A stretch of 64,000 bases of DNA from NCBI RefSeq assembly GCF_001269385.1, contig NZ_CXOO01000033.1, forward strand, positions 1 to 64,000, read 5' to 3'. The notes beneath the pieces were generated by a model. That model did no database searches. It was not told the origin of the DNA and saw only the letters and a list, made by a program, of their open reading frames with translations. The translations under genes were made by a program, and so were the position numbers. The DNA is from Limnohabitans sp. DM1. Lineage in GTDB: Bacteria; Pseudomonadota; Gammaproteobacteria; Burkholderiales; Burkholderiaceae_C. Below are positions 33,341 to 43,260 of the stretch, in pieces (position 1 is the first letter of the stretch; every line of letters begins with the position of its first letter).

Positions 33341-33589
33341 ATGAAAAAATTATCATTTATTTTTATCGCTTTGCTCAGCACCTCGGTTTGGGCCCAAGAC
33401 GCCACATGCACCGCCGCCGTGGGCGAAAAGAAACTGGCAGGCGCAGCCAAGACGTCGTTCCTGAAAAAGTGTGAAGCCGACGCCACCGCCAAATGCGAAG
33501 CGGCAGCTGCCGAACGCAAGCTGGCAGGCGCTGCCAAAACCAGCAACATCAAAAAATGTGTCAAAGAGGCTGTGGGCGAAACCGCATAA
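33341..33589 (+). CDS. psiF: PsiF-repeat exported protein
   Basis: 82-residue secreted protein: a signal peptide (residues 1-18, cleavage after VWA) and two PsiF repeats, KKLAGAAKTSFLKKC and RKLAGAAKTSNIKKC, each with conserved Cys. PsiF is induced by phosphate starvation in E. coli; no pho box was recognised here and the function is unknown. A hairpin abuts the start. Confidence 0.9.
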   Translation: MKKLSFIFIALLSTSVWAQDATCTAAVGEKKLAGAAKTSFLKKCEADATAKCEAAAAERKLAGAAKTSNIKKCVKEAVGETA

Positions 33590-33610
33590 ACAGGCCTGAG
33601 TGCAGCCCCT

Positions 33611-34894
33611 TCAGCCGGGGCGCACCATCTTGCAGCTGGTGGGCATGCGGGCCTGTTCGGCCTTGATCTGGCGCACCACCTTGAAGCCGTAGCCCGAGCC
33701 TTCCACATCAAACGGCACGCCCTGCTCGCCCTGGCGAGCCATCACGCCCACGGCCAAGGGTTGCTGAAACTGGTGGTCTTCAGCGCGCATGCTGCCGGTT
33801 TGCCCGGCCAAGCTGACCTGGGCTTTTTCAAGTGCCAAGGCCAGAGCCACCGCTTCGGTGCTGCCCGCACGCTCTATCGCCTGCGCCAGAGCCTCGATCA
33901 TGAGTTGCATGCGCAGGTGCGCATAGTCTTCACTCGGTTTGGGAAAACGCTGACGGAAGGCCTGATAAAACTGCGCGCTGGTTTTGCCCGGCACATTGGG
34001 CAGCCAGTCGGCCACCGCAATCACCCGGCCAACGCCCGCCTCGCCGATGGCTGCGGGTGCGCCCAGTGCATTGCCGTAAAAGGTGTAGAACTTGCCTTCG
34101 TAGCCCGCCTCTCGCGCGGCCTTGACCAAGAGAGTGAGGTCGTTGCCCCAGTTGCCCGTGATGACGGCCTGTGCCCCGCTGGCCTTGATTTTGGCGGCGT
34201 AGGGCAAGAAGTCTTTCACCCGGCCCATGGGGTGCAACTCTTCCCCCACGATCTTCACATCGGGGCGCTGGTCGGCCAGTTGACGCTTGGCTTCGCGCAG
34301 CACGGCTTGACCAAAGCTGTAATCCTGCCCGATCAGGTAGGCCGATTTGACGGACTTGTCTTCACCCAGGACTTGCATCAAGGCGGTCATGCGCATGTCT
34401 GCATGGGCATCGAAGCGAAAGTGCCAGAAGCTGCATTTTTCGTTGGTCAGTGCCGGATCGACGGCGGCATAGTTCAAAAACAGCACGCGCTTGCCCGGTT
34501 CGCGCTCATTGTGTTTGTTGATGGCATCGATCAAGGCGGCGGCATTGGCGGATGAATTGCCTTGCATGACAACCAGTGCGCCGTCGTCAATGGCCGACTT
34601 GAGGGCCGACAGGGCTTCTTCACTTTGCCCTTTGCTGTCGTAGCGCTCCAGTGCCAGGGGTCGCAGACCTTGCGCAGTTTTGACACCCCCCCGCGCATTG
34701 ACCCGCTCAACGGCCCAGGCGATGTTGCGCACCACGGCTTCGCCGGTGTTGGCAAAGGGGCCGCTCAGGCCTTCAATGAGGGCCAGTTTGATGGGGGCAG
34801 GTGTTTGGGCTCCTGCGCTCAAGGCCAACAAGGACAAAGCTGTCGTCAGCAAACCACGGCGGGACAAAGCTTGGAATGGGGCCAATAAACGCAT
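33611..34894 (-). CDS. Branched-chain amino acid-type ABC transporter substrate-binding protein
   Basis: 427-residue periplasmic binding protein (Peripla_BP_6, LivJ-like). The signal peptide (residues 1-30) has an RRGLLTTA twin-arginine-like start and ends ALSAGA. The mature part has IKLALIEGLSGPFANTGEAV, then AHADMRMTALMQVL. No permease or ATPase genes are adjacent, so its transporter is elsewhere or shared. Ligands of this class include amino acids, aromatic acids and urea-like compounds. Confidence 0.88.
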   Translation of the reverse strand: MRLLAPFQALSRRGLLTTALSLLALSAGAQTPAPIKLALIEGLSGPFANTGEAVVRNIAWAVERVNARGGVKTAQGLRPLALERYDSKGQSEEALSALKSAIDDGALVVMQGNSSANAAALIDAINKHNEREPGKRVLFLNYAAVDPALTNEKCSFWHFRFDAHADMRMTALMQVLGEDKSVKSAYLIGQDYSFGQAVLREAKRQLADQRPDVKIVGEELHPMGRVKDFLPYAAKIKASGAQAVITGNWGNDLTLLVKAAREAGYEGKFYTFYGNALGAPAAIGEAGVGRVIAVADWLPNVPGKTSAQFYQAFRQRFPKPSEDYAHLRMQLMIEALAQAIERAGSTEAVALALALEKAQVSLAGQTGSMRAEDHQFQQPLAVGVMARQGEQGVPFDVEGSGYGFKVVRQIKAEQARMPTSCKMVRPG

Positions 34895-34949
34895 CAAACA
34901 AATTCCTTTCAGCGCCGCTGTATGGAGTTCATAGCGGTGCAATGGGTAG

Positions 34950-34974
34950 AAAAAAAGCCCGGACTAGCCGGGCT
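34950..34974 (-). terminator. Terminator after sodB
   Basis: On the minus strand AGCCCGG-loop-CCGGGCT is followed by seven T. It lies 24 bases beyond the sodB stop and separates it from the binding-protein gene. Confidence 0.85.
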
Positions 34975-34997
34975 TTGGGCTGAAGGGTGAACTTCAA

Positions 34998-35579
34998 TCA
35001 GGCGAAATTGGCTTCCGCAAAAGACCAGTTCACCAACTTGTCGAGGAAAGTCTCCACGAACTTGGGACGCAGGTTGCGGTAATCGATGTAGTAGGCGTGT
35101 TCCCACACGTCCACCGTCAGCAGGGCTTTGTCGGCAGTGGTCAGGGGGGTGCCAGCAGCGCCCATGTTGACGATGTCCACCGAGCCGTCGGCTTTCTTGA
35201 CCAGCCATGTCCAGCCGGAGCCGAAATTGCCCACGGCGCTCTTGACAAAGGCTTCCTTGAAAGCGGCGTAGCTGCCGAACTTGGCGTTGATGGCATCAGC
35301 CAGCGCGCCTGCAGGCTCGCCGCCGCCATTGGGCTTCATGCAGTTCCAGAAGAAGGTGTGGTTCCAGATTTGGGCCGAGTTGTTGTAGATGCCGCCGCTG
35401 GACTTCTTGATGATGTCTTCCAGAGGCATGCTCTCGAATTCGGTGCCTTTTTGCAGGTTGTTCAGGTTCACGACATAAGCGTTGTGGTGCTTGCCGTGGT
35501 GGAACTCCAGGGTTTCCTGGCTGTAGTGAGGGGCCAGCGCGTCAATCGCGTAAGGCAGTGCGGGCAAGGTGTGTTCCAT
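34998..35579 (-). CDS. sodB: Fe superoxide dismutase
   Basis: 193-residue cytoplasmic enzyme converting superoxide to oxygen and peroxide. Metal ligands: His in HHGKHHNAY (residues 27-28 area), His in NHTFFWNCM and D/H in [21 protein letters not shown] and AGTPL near the end favour iron over manganese, from family comparison. ATG at 35579 with GGACC-type leader; strong terminator downstream. Typical single-gene sodB. Confidence 0.95.
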   Translation of the reverse strand: MEHTLPALPYAIDALAPHYSQETLEFHHGKHHNAYVVNLNNLQKGTEFESMPLEDIIKKSSGGIYNNSAQIWNHTFFWNCMKPNGGGEPAGALADAINAKFGSYAAFKEAFVKSAVGNFGSGWTWLVKKADGSVDIVNMGAAGTPLTTADKALLTVDVWEHAYYIDYRNLRPKFVETFLDKLVNWSFAEANFA

Positions 35580-35713
35580 GGTGGGTCCTCTTGTTGTTGC
35601 AGGTTGAAAGTTAACCCGTGCATTTTAGAGGCTGAGTGGCCCCCCTTCGCATTCAAGGTATTTGACCTCATGAGACTGCAAACACACTGTGAGTCAGCGC
35701 ACAGTTGTCGGAA

Positions 35714-37138
35714 TCACCGATGCGGCCGAACCGTGAGCGGCACGTCGCCATCGGCCAAGGTGGCCCGCACATTTTGACCTGGCTGAAACTGAGCCACCTG
35801 GGTCAGGGCCTGGCCGTTTTCATCGCTGAGCCAGGCATAGCCGCGCTCGAGCACGCGGTGAGGATCGACCGAAGACAGGCGAAGTGCGGCACGTTCAAGG
35901 CGCTGACTGCGCTGCGCCACTTGGCCCTGACTGAAGCCCAGGCGATCGTTCAGGCGATCGAGTTGGTGGCGGCTGTCACTCAGGCCGCTTTGCACTCCGG
36001 CTTGCAATCGGTGCGTCAGCCGGTCAAGCCACTGGCTGTGCTGCCCCAGCAGGGCTTGTGGGCGGCTCAGGCGGGCGGCGATGGTGCTCAGGCGCTGCGC
36101 TTGGCGCTCTTGCTGGCGTTGCAGGCCGACGCCCCAACGGGCAGCCACGCTGTCCAGACGCTGCGCATGCCGGTCTTGCTGACGTTGCAAGCCGTGCCCC
36201 AGACGCGAGGCGATGCCGTCGAGCCGCTGGGCCTGGCGGTCTTGCTGGCGCAGCAGGCCACGGCTGAGGCGGTGTTCGAGCACGGACAGACTCTCCAGCC
36301 CCACACCCCGGTCAGGCGCGGCCATTTCGGCGGCGGCAGTGGGTGTGGGCGCCCGCACATCGGCCACAAAGTCGGCGATGGTGAAGTCGGTTTCGTGCCC
36401 CACGCCGCAGATGAGCGGCACAGGACTTTGAGCCACCACGCGGGCCAGGGTTTCGTCGTTGAAGGCCCACAAGTCCTCCATGGACCCGCCGCCGCGCACC
36501 AGCAAGATCACGTCCACAGGCGCACTCATGGGGTTGTCCTCTGCCGTGAGGACATACATGTTTTGCAGGGCTTGCACCAGCGTGGCGGCGGCCCCGGCGC
36601 CTTGCACCAGGGCGGGGGCCATGAGCACCGGAATGTGCGGCACGCGCCGCTGCAAGGCGGTGACCACGTCGTGCCAAGCCGCTGCGCCCAGCGAGGTGAC
36701 CACACCAATGGCGCGGGGCTGAACGGGCAGCGCGCGTTTGTGGGCCGGATCGAACAGGCCTTCGGCTTCGAGCTTGGCTTTGAGGCGCAAAAACTGCTCG
36801 AACAAGGCCCCCTGCCCGGCCCGCTCCATAGATTCGACCACCAGTTGCAAATCGCCCCGGGCCTCGTACACGCTCAATCGACCCCGAACCTCGACGAGTT
36901 CACCGTCTCGGGGCGAAAAGTTCACCAGGCTGGCGGCCCGCCGGAACATGGCGCAGCGGATCTGACCTGTATCGTCCTTGATCGAGAAGTAACAATGCCC
37001 GCTTGCTGCGCGCGAGAAGCCCGAAATCTCTCCCCGCACCGTGACGGGATTGAATTGCGCATCCAGCGTGTCAGCCACAGCGCGGCACAGCGCCGAAACC
37101 GTCCACGCGCGGGGCGTCAAATCATCAAAATGAGCCAT
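35714..37138 (-). CDS. xseA: Exodeoxyribonuclease VII large subunit
   Basis: 474-residue catalytic subunit of ExoVII, which degrades single-stranded DNA in mismatch repair with XseB. N-terminal OB fold (about 10-110, GEISGFSRAASGHCYFSIKDD), catalytic core (about 120-300, VILLVRGGGSMEDLWAFNDE) and a long coiled-coil. The coiled coil contains three near-identical 22-residue units around LQRQQDRHAQRLDSVAARWG, unusual for length and regularity. xseB is not adjacent. The region before it is the divergent promoter with exbB. Confidence 0.93.
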   Translation of the reverse strand: MAHFDDLTPRAWTVSALCRAVADTLDAQFNPVTVRGEISGFSRAASGHCYFSIKDDTGQIRCAMFRRAASLVNFSPRDGELVEVRGRLSVYEARGDLQLVVESMERAGQGALFEQFLRLKAKLEAEGLFDPAHKRALPVQPRAIGVVTSLGAAAWHDVVTALQRRVPHIPVLMAPALVQGAGAAATLVQALQNMYVLTAEDNPMSAPVDVILLVRGGGSMEDLWAFNDETLARVVAQSPVPLICGVGHETDFTIADFVADVRAPTPTAAAEMAAPDRGVGLESLSVLEHRLSRGLLRQQDRQAQRLDGIASRLGHGLQRQQDRHAQRLDSVAARWGVGLQRQQERQAQRLSTIAARLSRPQALLGQHSQWLDRLTHRLQAGVQSGLSDSRHQLDRLNDRLGFSQGQVAQRSQRLERAALRLSSVDPHRVLERGYAWLSDENGQALTQVAQFQPGQNVRATLADGDVPLTVRPHR

Positions 37139-37382
37139 GGGACCTTATTTCTCAAGGGTTTCGAACCGATTTTCTGCGCAAAACCACATGCGACGTGTGT
37201 CAAGTACTCCACAGGCGCATGCGCTGTGACCTAAACCCCCAAGGCAAGGAAACAGGAAAATCAAAATCACTTTAAGTCCTTGATTTGACACAATTTTTTA
37301 ATTTAATGAATCGTAGGGTTTGGATCTGGATCGCGACAAACACAAGTACCCAAAAACCCGTATCTTCAAGTTCTTCACAAAG

Positions 37383-37391
37383 TTATCCACA
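37383..37391. promoter_or_regulatory. Single DnaA-box-like site
   Basis: TTATCCACA, a perfect DnaA 9-mer, in the AT-richer 336-base gap between xseA and exbB. A single box without clustered copies is not an origin; it may be chance or a DnaA-regulated promoter. Nothing else recognisable is in the gap beyond probable promoters. Confidence 0.4.
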
Positions 37392-37474
37392 GATAAACGC
37401 AGTCTGAGGTCGGCAAAGGCGAGGGGCAAATCACCATCAGCCTTCGTCCATAATCACAGCCGTTTGTGACCCTT

Positions 37475-38113
37475 ATGAAACTGGGAGAAATTGCTTTGTT
37501 ATCTATCATACAAGCCGCAGGATGGCCAATTTGGCCGCTGATTTTGTGCTCCATTTTGGCCTTGGCACTGATCGTTGAACGCCTTTTTCAGTTGCGAACA
37601 AGCAAAATTTTGCCGGCCAAATTGATGGAGCAAGCCCTGGACGCCACGCGCCGGGGCTTTCCCAGCGAAGACGTGATTGTCAAACTGGAAAACACCGGCC
37701 TGACGGGCACTGTGCTGGCCAGCGGCCTGCGCGCTTTGCAAATGAACCCCCAGGCCACCAACGAAGACGTGCATTCGAGCATGGAAATGGCCGGTCGCGT
37801 TGCAGCGCAAGAGCTCGAGCGCTATTTGCCCACCTTGGCCACCATCGCCTCGGCTGCGCCTTTGCTGGGCCTGTTGGGCACGGTGGTGGGCATGATCGAG
37901 ATTTTTGGCGCCCACACCGCTGGCAACAACCAGCCAGCGCAACTGGCACACGGCATCTCGGTGGCCCTGTACAACACGGCGCTGGGTTTGATTGTGGCCA
38001 TTCCGGCCTTGATGTTCTGGCGCTATTTCAGGGGGGTGGTCGATGGCCACCTGCTGGCCATGGAACAGGTCTCTGAGCGCTTTGCCCGCCACCTGGCCCA
38101 CCTGCGCGACTGA
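37475..38113 (+). CDS. exbB: ExbB/TolQ-family proton channel
   Basis: 212-residue inner-membrane protein with three membrane helices and the MotA/TolQ/ExbB core (APLLGLLGTVVGMIEIFGA, about residue 130). With ExbD it converts proton motive force to energise TonB receptors or similar. A start at GTG 37466 is a near alternative. exbD follows after 11 bases. Often the first gene of a lipid-A/KDO operon in beta-proteobacteria, as here. Confidence 0.9.
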   Translation: MKLGEIALLSIIQAAGWPIWPLILCSILALALIVERLFQLRTSKILPAKLMEQALDATRRGFPSEDVIVKLENTGLTGTVLASGLRALQMNPQATNEDVHSSMEMAGRVAAQELERYLPTLATIASAAPLLGLLGTVVGMIEIFGAHTAGNNQPAQLAHGISVALYNTALGLIVAIPALMFWRYFRGVVDGHLLAMEQVSERFARHLAHLRD

Positions 38114-38124
38114 GTGGGTGTGCT

Positions 38125-38547
38125 GTGAAGTTCAGAAAAACCCAAGGCTCTCCCGAGCCCGAAATCAACCTTGTCCCCTTCATTGATTTGCTGCTGGTGA
38201 TCCTGATTTTCCTGATGCTGACCACCACCTGGTCACGCCTGACGGAGATCAACCTCACCTTGCCGGTGGCCGACGCGCAAAAGCAGACCGAGCGCCCACG
38301 TCACATCATCCTGACGGTCACCTCTCAGGGGCAATACGCCGTCAACAAATCGCCTGTGGGCGGGACGTCGGTGAGCGCCCTGGCTGCAGTGCTGACCCCT
38401 ATGGCGGCCAAAGACGTGACCTTGATCATCAGCGCCGATGCCTCGGCCACGCACCAGGCGGTCGTCAACGCCATGGAAGCGGCGCGCCGCAGCGGCTTGT
38501 CGCAAATCACTTTCGCCACCCAGTCGGCCGAAGTGCCCGGATCCTGA
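38125..38547 (+). CDS. exbD: ExbD/TolR-family biopolymer transport protein
   Basis: 140-residue protein with a short cytoplasmic end, one membrane helix (PFIDLLLVILIFLMLTTTW) carrying the critical Asp of the proton path, and a periplasmic domain. GTG start at 38125. Works with ExbB upstream; lpxK begins seven bases later. Confidence 0.9.
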   Translation: MKFRKTQGSPEPEINLVPFIDLLLVILIFLMLTTTWSRLTEINLTLPVADAQKQTERPRHIILTVTSQGQYAVNKSPVGGTSVSALAAVLTPMAAKDVTLIISADASATHQAVVNAMEAARRSGLSQITFATQSAEVPGS

Positions 38548-38553
38548 GCGGCC

Positions 38554-39552
38554 ATGTCGCCCAGCGCCTTCCTCCACCAGCATTTGCCCCAAGTCTGGTT
38601 GCAGCGCGGTTTGGTCGCCAGGCTCTTGCTGCCAGTGGCCTGGGCCTATGGTGCTCTGGTGGCGCTGCGCAGCTGGGCCTATGGCGCGAGCCTCTTCAAA
38701 TCCGAGCGCGTACCAGCGCTGGTCATCGTGGTGGGCAATGTGGTGGCGGGCGGCGCAGGCAAAACCCCCACGACCATCGCCTTGGTCAAGCACCTGCAGT
38801 CGCAAGGCCTGGGGGTCGGGGTGATTTCTCGCGGCCATGGGCGAAAGAACCGTGACACCCGGCCTGTGGCGCTGAACAGCCTGCCCCAGGACGTGGGGGA
38901 CGAACCCCTGTTGATTCACCAAGCCACCGGCGTGCCCCTGTGGGTGGGGGCCGCGCGGGCCGATGCCGCCAAAGCGCTGCTGCAAGCCCACCCCGAGGTG
39001 CGCATCATCGTCTGCGACGATGGCCTGCAGCACCTGGCGCTGGCACGGGACATTGAAATTTGCGTGATGGACGAACGCGGCGTGGGCAATGGATGGCTGC
39101 TGCCTGCAGGCCCCCTGCGTGAGCCATGGCCGCGCACGGTGGATGTACTGCTGCACACTGGCGCATCGGGCGCGACGGGTGGGTTTCAGGCCCGCAGGCA
39201 GTTGGCCTCGCATGCCCGCACGGCCTATGGCCGCCTTGTGCCGCTGCAAGACTTGAAACACCAGGCCGTTGACGCCGTGGCGGGCCTGGCCCGGCCTCAG
39301 GCGTTTTTTGACATGCTCAGGCAGTCTGGCCTGACTTTGGCACAAACCACCGCCTTGCCCGATCACCATGACTATGCGCAGTGGCATCCATCCAACACAG
39401 ACAAGCCCCTGCTCTGCACCGAAAAAGATGCCGCCAAGCTGTGGCCGCACGCACCGCATGCACTGGCCGTGCCTCTGCAACTGACGCCCGAAGAGGGTTT
39501 CTGGCAGGCCCTGGACGCCCTCATCGCGCAAAAAATGCAGGCCCACGCCTGA
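38554..39552 (+). CDS. lpxK: Tetraacyldisaccharide 4'-kinase
   Basis: 332-residue lipid A biosynthesis kinase that phosphorylates disaccharide-1-P to lipid IVA at the inner membrane. N-terminal membrane-associated helix and P-loop [17 protein letters not shown] (about residue 64), then VISRGHGRK and [10 protein letters not shown], standard LpxK marks. In operon with exbBD upstream and trm112/kdsB downstream, which is usual in this order. Confidence 0.94.
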   Translation: MSPSAFLHQHLPQVWLQRGLVARLLLPVAWAYGALVALRSWAYGASLFKSERVPALVIVVGNVVAGGAGKTPTTIALVKHLQSQGLGVGVISRGHGRKNRDTRPVALNSLPQDVGDEPLLIHQATGVPLWVGAARADAAKALLQAHPEVRIIVCDDGLQHLALARDIEICVMDERGVGNGWLLPAGPLREPWPRTVDVLLHTGASGATGGFQARRQLASHARTAYGRLVPLQDLKHQAVDAVAGLARPQAFFDMLRQSGLTLAQTTALPDHHDYAQWHPSNTDKPLLCTEKDAAKLWPHAPHALAVPLQLTPEEGFWQALDALIAQKMQAHA

Positions 39553-39604
39553 CTTGGGCTGGCGCAAGAGATGCCCCCCCGCCTGCGCCCGGTATCATCG
39601 GATC

Positions 39605-39811
39605 ATGGACACCAAATTGCTTGAACTGCTGGTTTGCCCGGTCACCAAGGGCCCCCTCAACTATGACCGCGAACGTCAGGAACTGCTCTCGCGCAGTGCC
39701 CGGCTGGCCTATCCCGTGCGCAACGGCATCCCGATCCTGCTGGAAAACGAAGCCCGCACCCTGAGCGATGAAGAAATCGACAAACTCGCCGCCCTGCGTC
39801 CTGCACTCTGA
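39605..39811 (+). CDS. Trm112-family protein
   Basis: 68-residue small protein: [14 protein letters not shown] and [16 protein letters not shown]. Trm112/YcaR proteins stabilise or activate methyltransferases in some organisms; the classical Zn-cysteines are reduced to one here, as common in bacteria. It sits between lpxK and kdsB, its conserved position. A longer ORF beginning at 39554 has a non-conserved front. Confidence 0.88.
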   Translation: MDTKLLELLVCPVTKGPLNYDRERQELLSRSARLAYPVRNGIPILLENEARTLSDEEIDKLAALRPAL

Positions 39812-39820
39812 GCCCCGCCC

Positions 39821-40597
39821 ATGAGCACATCTGCTTCCAAGGGCTTCACGGTCCTGATTCCGGCGCGCATGGCTTCGAGCCGCCTGCCCAACAAACCCAT
39901 CGCCGACATTGCAGGCACCCCCATGGTGGTGCGCGTGGCGCAAAGAGCGCTGCAGTCGCAGGCCAGCCGTGTGGTGGTGGCCGCCGATGATGCACGCATC
40001 GTTCAGGCCTGCCAGGCGCACGGCATTGAAGCCCTGCTGACCCGCCAGGACCACGTCAGCGGCAGCGACCGCCTGGCCGAAGCTTGCCAACTGCTGGGTC
40101 TGCCCGATGACGCCGTGGTGGTCAATGTGCAGGGCGACGAGCCCGTGATTCCCCCGGCACTCATCAACGAGGTGGCCCGCCTGCTGAGCGAACGCCCTGA
40201 CGCCAGCATGAGCACAGCGGCCCACGCCATCAGCACGCTGCAGGAATTCACCAACCCCAATGTGGTCAAAGTGGTCATGGATGCGCGCCAGATGGCCCTG
40301 TATTTCAGCCGTGCCCCCATTCCCTGGTGGCGTGACGGACAGTCGGGCACGTCCTTCAGTGCCCTGCCCAGCCCCGCTCCGCTGCGCCACATCGGCATTT
40401 ACGGCTACCGTGCCGGGTTTCTGGCCCTGTTTCCGCAACTGCCGCCCGCCCCCATCGAAACCCTGGAGTCACTCGAACAATTGCGCGCCCTGTGGCACGG
40501 TCACCGCATCGCGGTGCATGTCACAAACGAAGCGCCCGGCCCTGGCGTAGACACCCCCGAAGACCTCCAACGCGTGCGCCAACTGCTGGCTCGCTGA
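39821..40597 (+). CDS. kdsB: 3-deoxy-manno-octulosonate cytidylyltransferase
   Basis: 258-residue CMP-KDO synthase, activating KDO for LPS inner core. [22 protein letters not shown] at the N-terminus is the nucleotide-binding motif; VVNVQGDEP and [12 protein letters not shown] follow. Ten bases after trm112. Normal length. Confidence 0.95.
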   Translation: MSTSASKGFTVLIPARMASSRLPNKPIADIAGTPMVVRVAQRALQSQASRVVVAADDARIVQACQAHGIEALLTRQDHVSGSDRLAEACQLLGLPDDAVVVNVQGDEPVIPPALINEVARLLSERPDASMSTAAHAISTLQEFTNPNVVKVVMDARQMALYFSRAPIPWWRDGQSGTSFSALPSPAPLRHIGIYGYRAGFLALFPQLPPAPIETLESLEQLRALWHGHRIAVHVTNEAPGPGVDTPEDLQRVRQLLAR

Positions 40598-40701
40598 TCC
40601 TCCCAACGGGCAGACCAGGACCGTAAGCCTGCTTAGAGCCAAGCGTGATATTCTCAAATGAGCTGTCAGGCTTGCCTGAACGAAACGATTTCAAACGATA
40701 A

Positions 40702-41367
<666 letters not shown>

Positions 41368-41394
41368 TTTTTTTTCGGCGCCTCAGCCCAACCA

Positions 41395-41418
41395 AAAAGC
41401 CCCGCTGTGCGGGGCTTT
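41395..41418. terminator. Bidirectional terminator between adk and asparaginase
   Basis: AAAAGCCCCGC-TGT-GCGGGGCTTT, with A and T tracts on opposite sides, serving the two convergent genes. Confidence 0.88.
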
Positions 41419-41431
41419 GTGGTTTCTGGCC

Positions 41432-42397
41432 TCACTTCATCAAATCCAGCATCAGGCTGATCCGCGCCTTGTAAACATTGAGCCCCAAGGGCGCCGTCTG
41501 CAACGCTGCGGCTTGACCCACGATTTGGCCTTCTTCGCAGCGGGTGGTCAGGCGCAAGGCCACGCCTTGCGCTTGCGCTTGAGCCAGTGCGTTCAACAGA
41601 TCTTGGTGCACCGTGCCATTGCCCGTGCCCGCCACCACCAAGCCCTTCACACCAGCGGCCACCAAGGCATGCACCTGGCGCGCATCGGCGCCCGCGTGGC
41701 TGTGCAGCACCGCCACCCAGGGCCAGTCGGCGGGGGGCAGCGCCAGCGCCTGGCGGGCATGCACATGCACCACCGGCCAGCTGCCGGGGTCGGCCCAGCG
41801 CACACGGCCTTGTTCAATCCAGCCACGCGGACCGGCTTCACCCGAGTTGAAGGCATCGAGCCGGTAAGGGTGGATTTTTTCCACATCGCGGGCGCTGTGG
41901 ATGCGGCCGGCGCAGACAACCAGAACGTCCCGCGCCATCGGGTCAAGGACCACGGCCATGGCGTCCAGCAGGTTTTGCGGGCCGTCCGGCGCCAGGGCTG
42001 TGGCCGGGCGCATGGCGCAGGTCAGCACCACCGGCTTGGTACTGTGCAGCACCTGTTGCAAAAACCAGGCGGTTTCTTCGAGCGTGTCGGTGCCGTGGGT
42101 GATGACAAGGCCGCCCACATCAGGCTGGGCCAGCCAGTGGATGCAGCGCTGCGCCAGGGTTTGCCAGGTGGCGTGGTCCATGTCCTTGCTGTCGAGCTGG
42201 GCCACCTGTTCCCCCACCAGGGTGGCGCCTTGCAGCGTGTCATTCAGGCCAGGAACAGCATCCAGCAGGTGCTGCACACCCAGCTGTCCGGCGGTGTAGC
42301 CGGTGTGGTCACTGGCACTGGCTGCGGTTCCAGCAATGGTGCCGCCTGTTCCCAAAACCACAATTTTTCCGATTTTTTTTGCCTCAAACACTTGCAC
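41432..42397 (-). CDS. L-asparaginase
   Basis: 321-residue asparaginase hydrolysing asparagine to aspartate and ammonia. Active-site Thr in LGTGGTIAGT (T20) and the second catalytic motif ITHGTDTLEETAW. The N-terminus lacks a clear signal peptide (starts MQVFEAKKIGKIVVLGTGG), suggesting a cytoplasmic enzyme, though the family also has periplasmic forms. Divergent from lexA; the LexA boxes lie between them. Confidence 0.92.
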   Translation of the reverse strand: MQVFEAKKIGKIVVLGTGGTIAGTAASASDHTGYTAGQLGVQHLLDAVPGLNDTLQGATLVGEQVAQLDSKDMDHATWQTLAQRCIHWLAQPDVGGLVITHGTDTLEETAWFLQQVLHSTKPVVLTCAMRPATALAPDGPQNLLDAMAVVLDPMARDVLVVCAGRIHSARDVEKIHPYRLDAFNSGEAGPRGWIEQGRVRWADPGSWPVVHVHARQALALPPADWPWVAVLHSHAGADARQVHALVAAGVKGLVVAGTGNGTVHQDLLNALAQAQAQGVALRLTTRCEEGQIVGQAAALQTAPLGLNVYKARISLMLDLMK

Positions 42398-42408
42398 AGC
42401 CTTAAAAA

Positions 42409-42443
42409 CTGGTTAAAAATACAGTAACTGGATGAAAAAACAG
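42409..42443. promoter_or_regulatory. Two LexA boxes before lexA
   Basis: CTGGTTAAAAATACAG (42409-42424) and CTGGATGAAAAAACAG (42428-42443) each match CTG-N10-CAG, three bases apart, 28 bases before the lexA start. Paired boxes are the usual LexA autorepression arrangement. Confidence 0.8.
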
Positions 42444-42471
42444 CCATCCAATCCTTCACAAGGAGACCGCC

Positions 42472-43143
42472 ATGATCTACAGCCCCAAACTCACCGCCCG
42501 GCAGCAAGAAATTCTGGAACTGATCCAGAACACCATCGCCAACACCGGTGCGCCTCCCACACGTGCCGAAATCGCCAGTGTGCTGGGCTTCAAGTCGGCC
42601 AACGCGGCAGAAGAACACCTCAAGGCCCTGGCCCGCAAAGGCGCCATCGAACTGGTCAGCGGCACCTCACGCGGCATCCGCCTCAAAGGCAGCACACGCA
42701 GCAATTTGCGCGCCCCCTCCGATCTGTTCAGCCTGACCCTGCCCGGCCTTGGCCAGCTTAGTTTGCCACTGGTGGGACGTGTGGCAGCCGGTTCGCCCAT
42801 TCTGGCGCAAGAACATGTCGACCGAACCTACCAGGTCGAAAGCAGCCTGTTCACTGAGCAACCCGACTACCTGCTGCGTGTGCGCGGCATGTCCATGCGC
42901 GATGCAGGCATCATGGACGGCGACCTGCTGGCCGTCAAATCCACCAAAGACGTGCGCAACGGCCAGATTGTGGTGGCCCGCCTGGGTGATGAAGTTACCG
43001 TGAAGCGCCTGCGCAAAACCGCCACCGGCATCGAGTTGCTGCCCGAAAACCCAGACTACCAAACCATTGTGGTCAACCCCGAAGAGCCTTTCGACATCGA
43101 AGGCCTGGCCGTGGGCCTGATCCGCAACACCTTGCTCATGTAA
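42472..43143 (+). CDS. lexA: LexA repressor
   Basis: 223-residue SOS repressor. Winged HTH at residues 1-70 ([26 protein letters not shown] shape), cleavage Ala-Gly at 106-107 (RVAAGSP), catalytic Ser141 (MSMRDAG) and Lys178 (TVKRL). Self-cleaves when RecA is activated. The HTH is the E. coli-like type that reads CTGT-N8-ACAG, matching the boxes here and at 26755. GGAGACC before the ATG. Confidence 0.97.
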   Translation: MIYSPKLTARQQEILELIQNTIANTGAPPTRAEIASVLGFKSANAAEEHLKALARKGAIELVSGTSRGIRLKGSTRSNLRAPSDLFSLTLPGLGQLSLPLVGRVAAGSPILAQEHVDRTYQVESSLFTEQPDYLLRVRGMSMRDAGIMDGDLLAVKSTKDVRNGQIVVARLGDEVTVKRLRKTATGIELLPENPDYQTIVVNPEEPFDIEGLAVGLIRNTLLM

Positions 43144-43149
43144 ATCCCC

Positions 43150-43209
43150 GCTTTTTGCACCAGGTGGCGGGCGCAGACAAATCACTTTGTCGGCCCTGGT
43201 GCAAAAAGC
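43150..43209. repeat. Large inverted repeat after lexA (terminator or small element)
   Basis: Perfect 15-bp arms GCTTTTTGCACCAGG (43150-43164) and CCTGGTGCAAAAAGC (43195-43209), with an inner GACAAA-TCAC-TTTGTC hairpin in the loop. It begins seven bases after the lexA stop. It may end the transcript, but there is no T tract of terminator type, and the size resembles a MITE-like end. Confidence 0.7.
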
Positions 43210-43260
43210 TTTCTTTGCAATCCTGCCTGTGTCCAACCTCCACTTTTTGAAAGGTTTCAC

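Noticed and set aside
35705-37234. 509-aa open frame antisense to xseA
   Set aside because: Shadow of the xseA codons on the other strand; no recognisable motif.
37383-37391. Replication origin
   Set aside because: Only one DnaA box was seen, and dnaA, dnaN or gyrB are not near.
38233-39567. 444-aa open frame antisense to exbD and lpxK
   Set aside because: Same type of shadow; the sense strand has clear LpxK and ExbD motifs.
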